From the IMG/VR virus record IMGVR_UViG_3300025168_000621, positions 1-24,974 of that record: a stretch of 24,974 nucleotides of DNA; one strand, given 5' to 3'. Shown here one piece after another: positions 22,878 through 24,974 of this stretch. Both the position numbers and the translations under genes were made by a program. Source of the DNA: a virus. The notes under the pieces are model-generated. The model made no database searches. It saw nothing but the letters and a program-made list of their open reading frames with translations, and was not told the DNA's origin. Position 1 is the stretch's first letter, and every line of letters begins with the position of its first letter.

Positions 22878-23548
22878 TATTTACCAAAATAACAAATTAC
22901 TGCTTTGGCGTTTTCAGGTTTAAATGCTATCCATCTACCATATATTGTTAATCCAGCTGGAAAAGCAGTACCTGTAGCACTAGTACCTCCAGCGCCATGT
23001 GTTTCATCAAGAAAAACTAAAGCTTGATCACCAGTTGGAGTTATATCAGTGTCTAATTGAACCTTACTCACACCGTCGTAAGCAGTTACTTTAACACCTT
23101 GTTTACTAGGTCCTCTGTAAATTGGATGGGGTGTTTCAGCATCTATTACCATATCTGTATCCGCTTCACTAGCATCTCCGTTTACTAATAACACGTAATT
23201 ACCAACTTTAATTCTACCAGTTGGATCAGCTGGTGTGTCTAACGTAATGTCAGTTCCAGCAGTAACATCTGCATTTGGTATTTCACTTGACCATACACCA
23301 TTAAAGTTGAAGTAATTATTTCCAGAAGAGTCAACGTGTTCATCTGTTGATCCTGATATAGCAGGAAAGTTCGGTCCACCTTCATCTAGTTTTTCTGGCG
23401 TTAATATTGTTGGCGTGTGTGAATCAGTTATAAATTGAATTGCTACTATAACATGATCTTTTGGTGGTATTATAACGTTGTCAACATCGCAAAAAACACT
23501 ACCTAATTGTCCGAAGTTATATGCGACTCCTTGTGAATTTATTCCCAT
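22877..23548 (-). CDS. Virion surface protein, long paralogue with inserted beta-module, 223 aa
   Basis: Residues 9-42 (AYNFGQLGSVFCDVDNVIIP then PKDHVIVAIQFITDS) and 186-223 (GAGGTS then FPAGLTIYGRWIAF and ICYFGK) match the two ends of the 122-aa protein encoded two genes further on. Between them the long form carries a roughly 100-residue insert. Residues 98-182 of that insert resemble the beta-module seen in other proteins here (RIKVGNYVLLVNG ... DTDITPTGDQALVFLDE). It is probably a head decoration, head fibre or related surface part. It lies 8 bp after the holin gene and its stop overlaps the next start. Confidence 0.6.
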   Translation of the reverse strand: MGINSQGVAYNFGQLGSVFCDVDNVIIPPKDHVIVAIQFITDSHTPTILTPEKLDEGGPNFPAISGSTDEHVDSSGNNYFNFNGVWSSEIPNADVTAGTDITLDTPADPTGRIKVGNYVLLVNGDASEADTDMVIDAETPHPIYRGPSKQGVKVTAYDGVSKVQLDTDITPTGDQALVFLDETHGAGGTSATGTAFPAGLTIYGRWIAFKPENAKAVICYFGK

Positions 23549-23556
23549 TTTATTAT

Positions 23557-23976
23557 TTATTTATTTTGTTCTTGATTCTTTTTTGACGATCCGCCGAAAA
23601 AGAAATCGACTACCGTATTAACTTTTGCGCTCATTGCGCCAAATATTGTAGAGATAAAACTTATTTCAAATTCTCCTAAGTTTAGATCTCCTGTTACAAA
23701 GTATCTAAACATCATGAAGCTTAATCCAAAGTACGCGATCGTGAATAACGTTGCAAGTATCTTTTGAATAATCGCATCGTCTTTATACATATCCCTAGCG
23801 CTCTTTCTGTCTTCGACTTCTTGTTTAAAAGCTTCTTGTTCGGCTTCGAGTAGTAGTCGCTTGAGAGCAAGCTTAGCTTCATCTCTTTCTTTGTCTGTCG
23901 TAATAACTTTGTCAAGTATTCCTTCTGCATTTTCTACTACTGTGCTGAATAAGCCACCTACTATTTTTCCTATCAT
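23557..23976 (-). CDS. Holin of the 3TM (GTA/marine phage) type, 139 aa
   Basis: The N-terminus (MIGKIVGGLFSTVVENAEGI, then LDKVITTDKERDEAKLALKR) and the amphipathic, acidic helix that follows are characteristic of the 'holin of 3TMs' family (Pfam PF11351). A linker containing KSARDMYKDDAIIQK leads to hydrophobic segments at about residues 69-93 and 103-127, ending in a basic tail (SSKKNQEQNK). Such holins form lesions in the inner membrane that let the endolysin out at the end of infection. No endolysin is recognisable in this window. The start overlaps the winged-helix gene stop by 4 bp (ATGA). A frame overlapping residues 16-85 on the same strand has no leader and is disregarded. Confidence 0.8.
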   Translation of the reverse strand: MIGKIVGGLFSTVVENAEGILDKVITTDKERDEAKLALKRLLLEAEQEAFKQEVEDRKSARDMYKDDAIIQKILATLFTIAYFGLSFMMFRYFVTGDLNLGEFEISFISTIFGAMSAKVNTVVDFFFGGSSKKNQEQNK

Positions 23977-24413
23977 CTTTCATTATCTTTTATCATATCA
24001 TCGATAGACTTATTCATGACCTTATCGGTGTATGACTTGTTATTAAAAAACACACTTTTCTCTGATGTAGGTATATCTTCCTCTCCTAATAATATTCGAT
24101 ATATCCTACTAATTAAGTGTGAGCATTTAAAAGAGGTTTTGAATACAGAGTATTTGATGGTTGTTCTGTTTCTGTGTCTCCACGTTTCTATCCAACCATT
24201 CCTCTTTAGTTTCTCCCAACGGTTCTTATCCCAACTCATGGTATATGTTCCGTCGATAAATTCATTTCTTGTGAAACGCCCCTTGCAATCTAAATATATT
24301 AAGAGTTCAAGGTCTGCGTCTGTTAACCCATAAGTTTTACAGGCCCATTTTCTAACGAGCCTGTAATACTTAAGGATTTGTAAATCACGTAAATCGTGAG
24401 AAGTTAATCTCAT
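23973..24413 (-). CDS. Winged helix-turn-helix DNA-binding protein, MarR-like, 146 aa
   Basis: Residues 25-95 have a winged-helix outline: CKTYGLTDADLELLIYLDCK (helices 1-2), then FTRNEFIDGTYTMSWDKNRW (helix 2 to recognition helix) and LKRNGWIETWRHRNRTTIKY, where the WRHRNRTT stretch is the wing. The C-terminus is helical, with HLISRIYRILLGEED and SYTDKVMNKSIDDMIKDNER, suitable for dimerisation. The combination is similar to MarR-type regulators, and I associate this particular pattern with a conserved protein of marine flavobacterial phages. It overlaps the holin start by 4 bp. It may control late genes, and the dyads at 1021 and 11474 are candidate targets, but that link is speculation. Confidence 0.65.
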   Translation of the reverse strand: MRLTSHDLRDLQILKYYRLVRKWACKTYGLTDADLELLIYLDCKGRFTRNEFIDGTYTMSWDKNRWEKLKRNGWIETWRHRNRTTIKYSVFKTSFKCSHLISRIYRILLGEEDIPTSEKSVFFNNKSYTDKVMNKSIDDMIKDNER

Positions 24414-24418
24414 TTAAA

Positions 24419-24733
24419 TTACGGAGATACGTCAACTGTTATGGCAGCACAAGCAGAGATTAAGCCATCGCAGTAAACACTATTAGCGTCATCAGCTATA
24501 GTAATTACTTCGTTTTTAAATCCTCCGCTTACAGCAGCACCAACAGATTTTGCAACCGCGTCGGAATTTCCATCAGCAACTGTTAACACAACAGTACTTA
24601 ACAGTGTTCCGCCTGGAGAGGTAAAATACATGTTCACTACATCATTACCAGCATCTATTAAATATAGATTACTAGCAGGTACGCATAAACTGTCCTCTGT
24701 GCCAGTGTTAAAATAAAGCATTGATTGATTCAT
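24419..24733 (-). CDS. Small probable virion protein, 104 aa
   Basis: This is a beta-rich, neutral, Val/Ala/Ser/Asp-rich sequence: LYLIDAGNDVVNMYFTSPGG, then TVVLTVADGNSDAVAKSVGA, then EVITIADDANSVYCDG. The phrase 'VLTVADGNS..AVAKSV' looks like small decoration or structural proteins of marine phages, without a named family. No signal peptide is visible, and Cys residues (C17, C88, C94) show no metal pattern. The gene follows the 131-bp spacer with the hairpin and G-rich repeat, and its stop is 5 bp before the winged-helix start, so it heads the operon seen here. Confidence 0.55.
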   Translation of the reverse strand: MNQSMLYFNTGTEDSLCVPASNLYLIDAGNDVVNMYFTSPGGTLLSTVVLTVADGNSDAVAKSVGAAVSGGFKNEVITIADDANSVYCDGLISACAAITVDVSP

Positions 24734-24775
24734 GTTTTATAATTTTAATTGATTAATAATTTGTTTTCGTCTCTA

Positions 24776-24807
24776 GGTTTTAGGGTTTTAGTTTGTGGTT
24801 TAGGTTT
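24776..24807 (+). repeat. G-rich telomere-like short repeat
   Basis: The plus strand reads GGTTTTA, GGGTTTTA, GTTTGTGG, then TTTAGGTTT: imperfect repeats of a (T)TTTAGG unit with four runs of two or three G. It lies between the hairpin at 24812 and the 104-aa gene. Four G-runs separated by short loops could fold as a weak two-layer quadruplex on the strand that serves as template for minus-strand transcription. The surrounding spacer holds no gene. Confidence 0.5.
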
Positions 24808-24811
24808 AATC

Positions 24812-24851
24812 TATTAATACCACGCTACCATTAGATAGCGTAGTATTAATA
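24812..24851 (-). other. Long stem-loop in the spacer upstream of the 104-aa gene
   Basis: The arms at 24812-24827 and 24836-24851 pair over 16 bp with an 8-nt loop. The one non-Watson-Crick position is G-U in minus-strand RNA but C-A on the plus strand, so the structure is better formed in minus-strand transcripts. No U-run follows, so it does not look like an ordinary intrinsic terminator. It begins 13 bp after the stop of the truncated gene at the window edge. It may be a processing or stability hairpin, or a DNA dyad bound by a protein. Confidence 0.7.
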
Positions 24852-24864
24852 AGTTGTTAAGCTA

Positions 24865-24974
24865 TTAAGCTATTGTAAATGCTCCATCTAATTTAGACTG
24901 ACCACTTATATAGATCTTCCCATCAGCCACAACCATATCAATATAGTCACCGATAGTTTCAGCTCCTAGTTCAA
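24865..24974 (-). CDS. C-terminal end of an unidentified gene, cut by the window edge
   Basis: On the minus strand a frame open from the window edge gives 35 residues ending GQSKLDGAFTIA and a TAA stop at 24865-24867. The visible part is beta-like (GDYIDMVVADGKIYISG). No start is in the window. The simple 'DGKIYISG' strand pattern suits a structural protein, but no family can be named. It is supported by its direction, which is the same as all other genes, and by the hairpin that follows it. Confidence 0.5.
   Translation of the reverse strand, partial: ELGAETIGDYIDMVVADGKIYISGQSKLDGAFTIA

Noticed and set aside
23721-23930. 69-codon minus-strand frame inside the holin gene
   Set aside because: A nested start in a holin could be a regulator, but the Lys/Arg-rich sequence has no membrane segment and looks like a frame shadow.
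1-24974. tRNA genes, CRISPR arrays, insertion sequences, a reverse transcriptase or diversity-generating retroelement
   Set aside because: No cloverleaf-like stretch, regularly spaced repeat, transposase or reverse transcriptase motif was seen on either strand by eye.

Overview
This window is a 25-kb piece of the late (virion and lysis) region of a tailed double-stranded DNA phage. The host is probably a marine Bacteroidota bacterium, most likely a flavobacterium. The basis is: one-directional gene order (every supported gene is on the minus strand), an almost gap-free layout, high A+T content, and a terminase, portal, scaffold-like, capsid and adaptor series. Nearly all start codons are preceded by A/T-rich leaders with no Shine-Dalgarno sequence, as expected for Bacteroidota ribosomes. 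The portal, ring-like proteins and very large tail protein look like those of short-tailed (podovirus-type) phages of marine flavobacteria and the crAss-like group. This is recognition by eye and not a database result. No integrase, polymerase, tRNA, CRISPR array or insertion sequence is visible.

Read in the direction of transcription (right to left), the window starts with the end of an unknown gene. A 131-bp spacer follows, holding a long hairpin and a G-rich telomere-like repeat. Next come a 104-aa probable virion protein, a winged-helix protein, a 3TM-family-like holin, and a block of small surface-type proteins: two paralogues (223 and 122 aa) flanking a 114-aa protein, then a LamG/ConA-lectin-like protein. 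After these is a small-gene block (coiled coil, 74-aa protein, tandem GroES-like protein, TerS candidate) that leads directly into the terminase large subunit, portal, scaffold-like protein and major capsid protein.

A strong intrinsic terminator follows the capsid gene. A 282-aa protein comes next, then a second intrinsic terminator. The tail module begins after a short AT-rich spacer with a dyad: two adaptor/ring-like proteins, a 2315-aa tail protein with a carbohydrate-binding-type insert, a 487-aa beta-rich protein, a 121-aa protein, a 239-aa internal-protein candidate, and a truncated membrane protein at the left edge. The same dyad-plus-flank element occurs before the 239-aa gene.

The least expected observations are: (1) a 195-aa protein that reads as two GroES-like barrels in tandem just upstream of the packaging genes; (2) a short beta-module of the form 'VGD + hydrophobic, ..., aliphatic-VF' that appears to recur in capsid, head-surface and tail proteins; (3) an inserted domain that distinguishes two otherwise matching paralogues; (4) a repeated dyad element before two genes; (5) a series of TAATG stop-start overlaps that may replace Shine-Dalgarno initiation; and (6) an EF-hand-like calcium loop in an adaptor protein.
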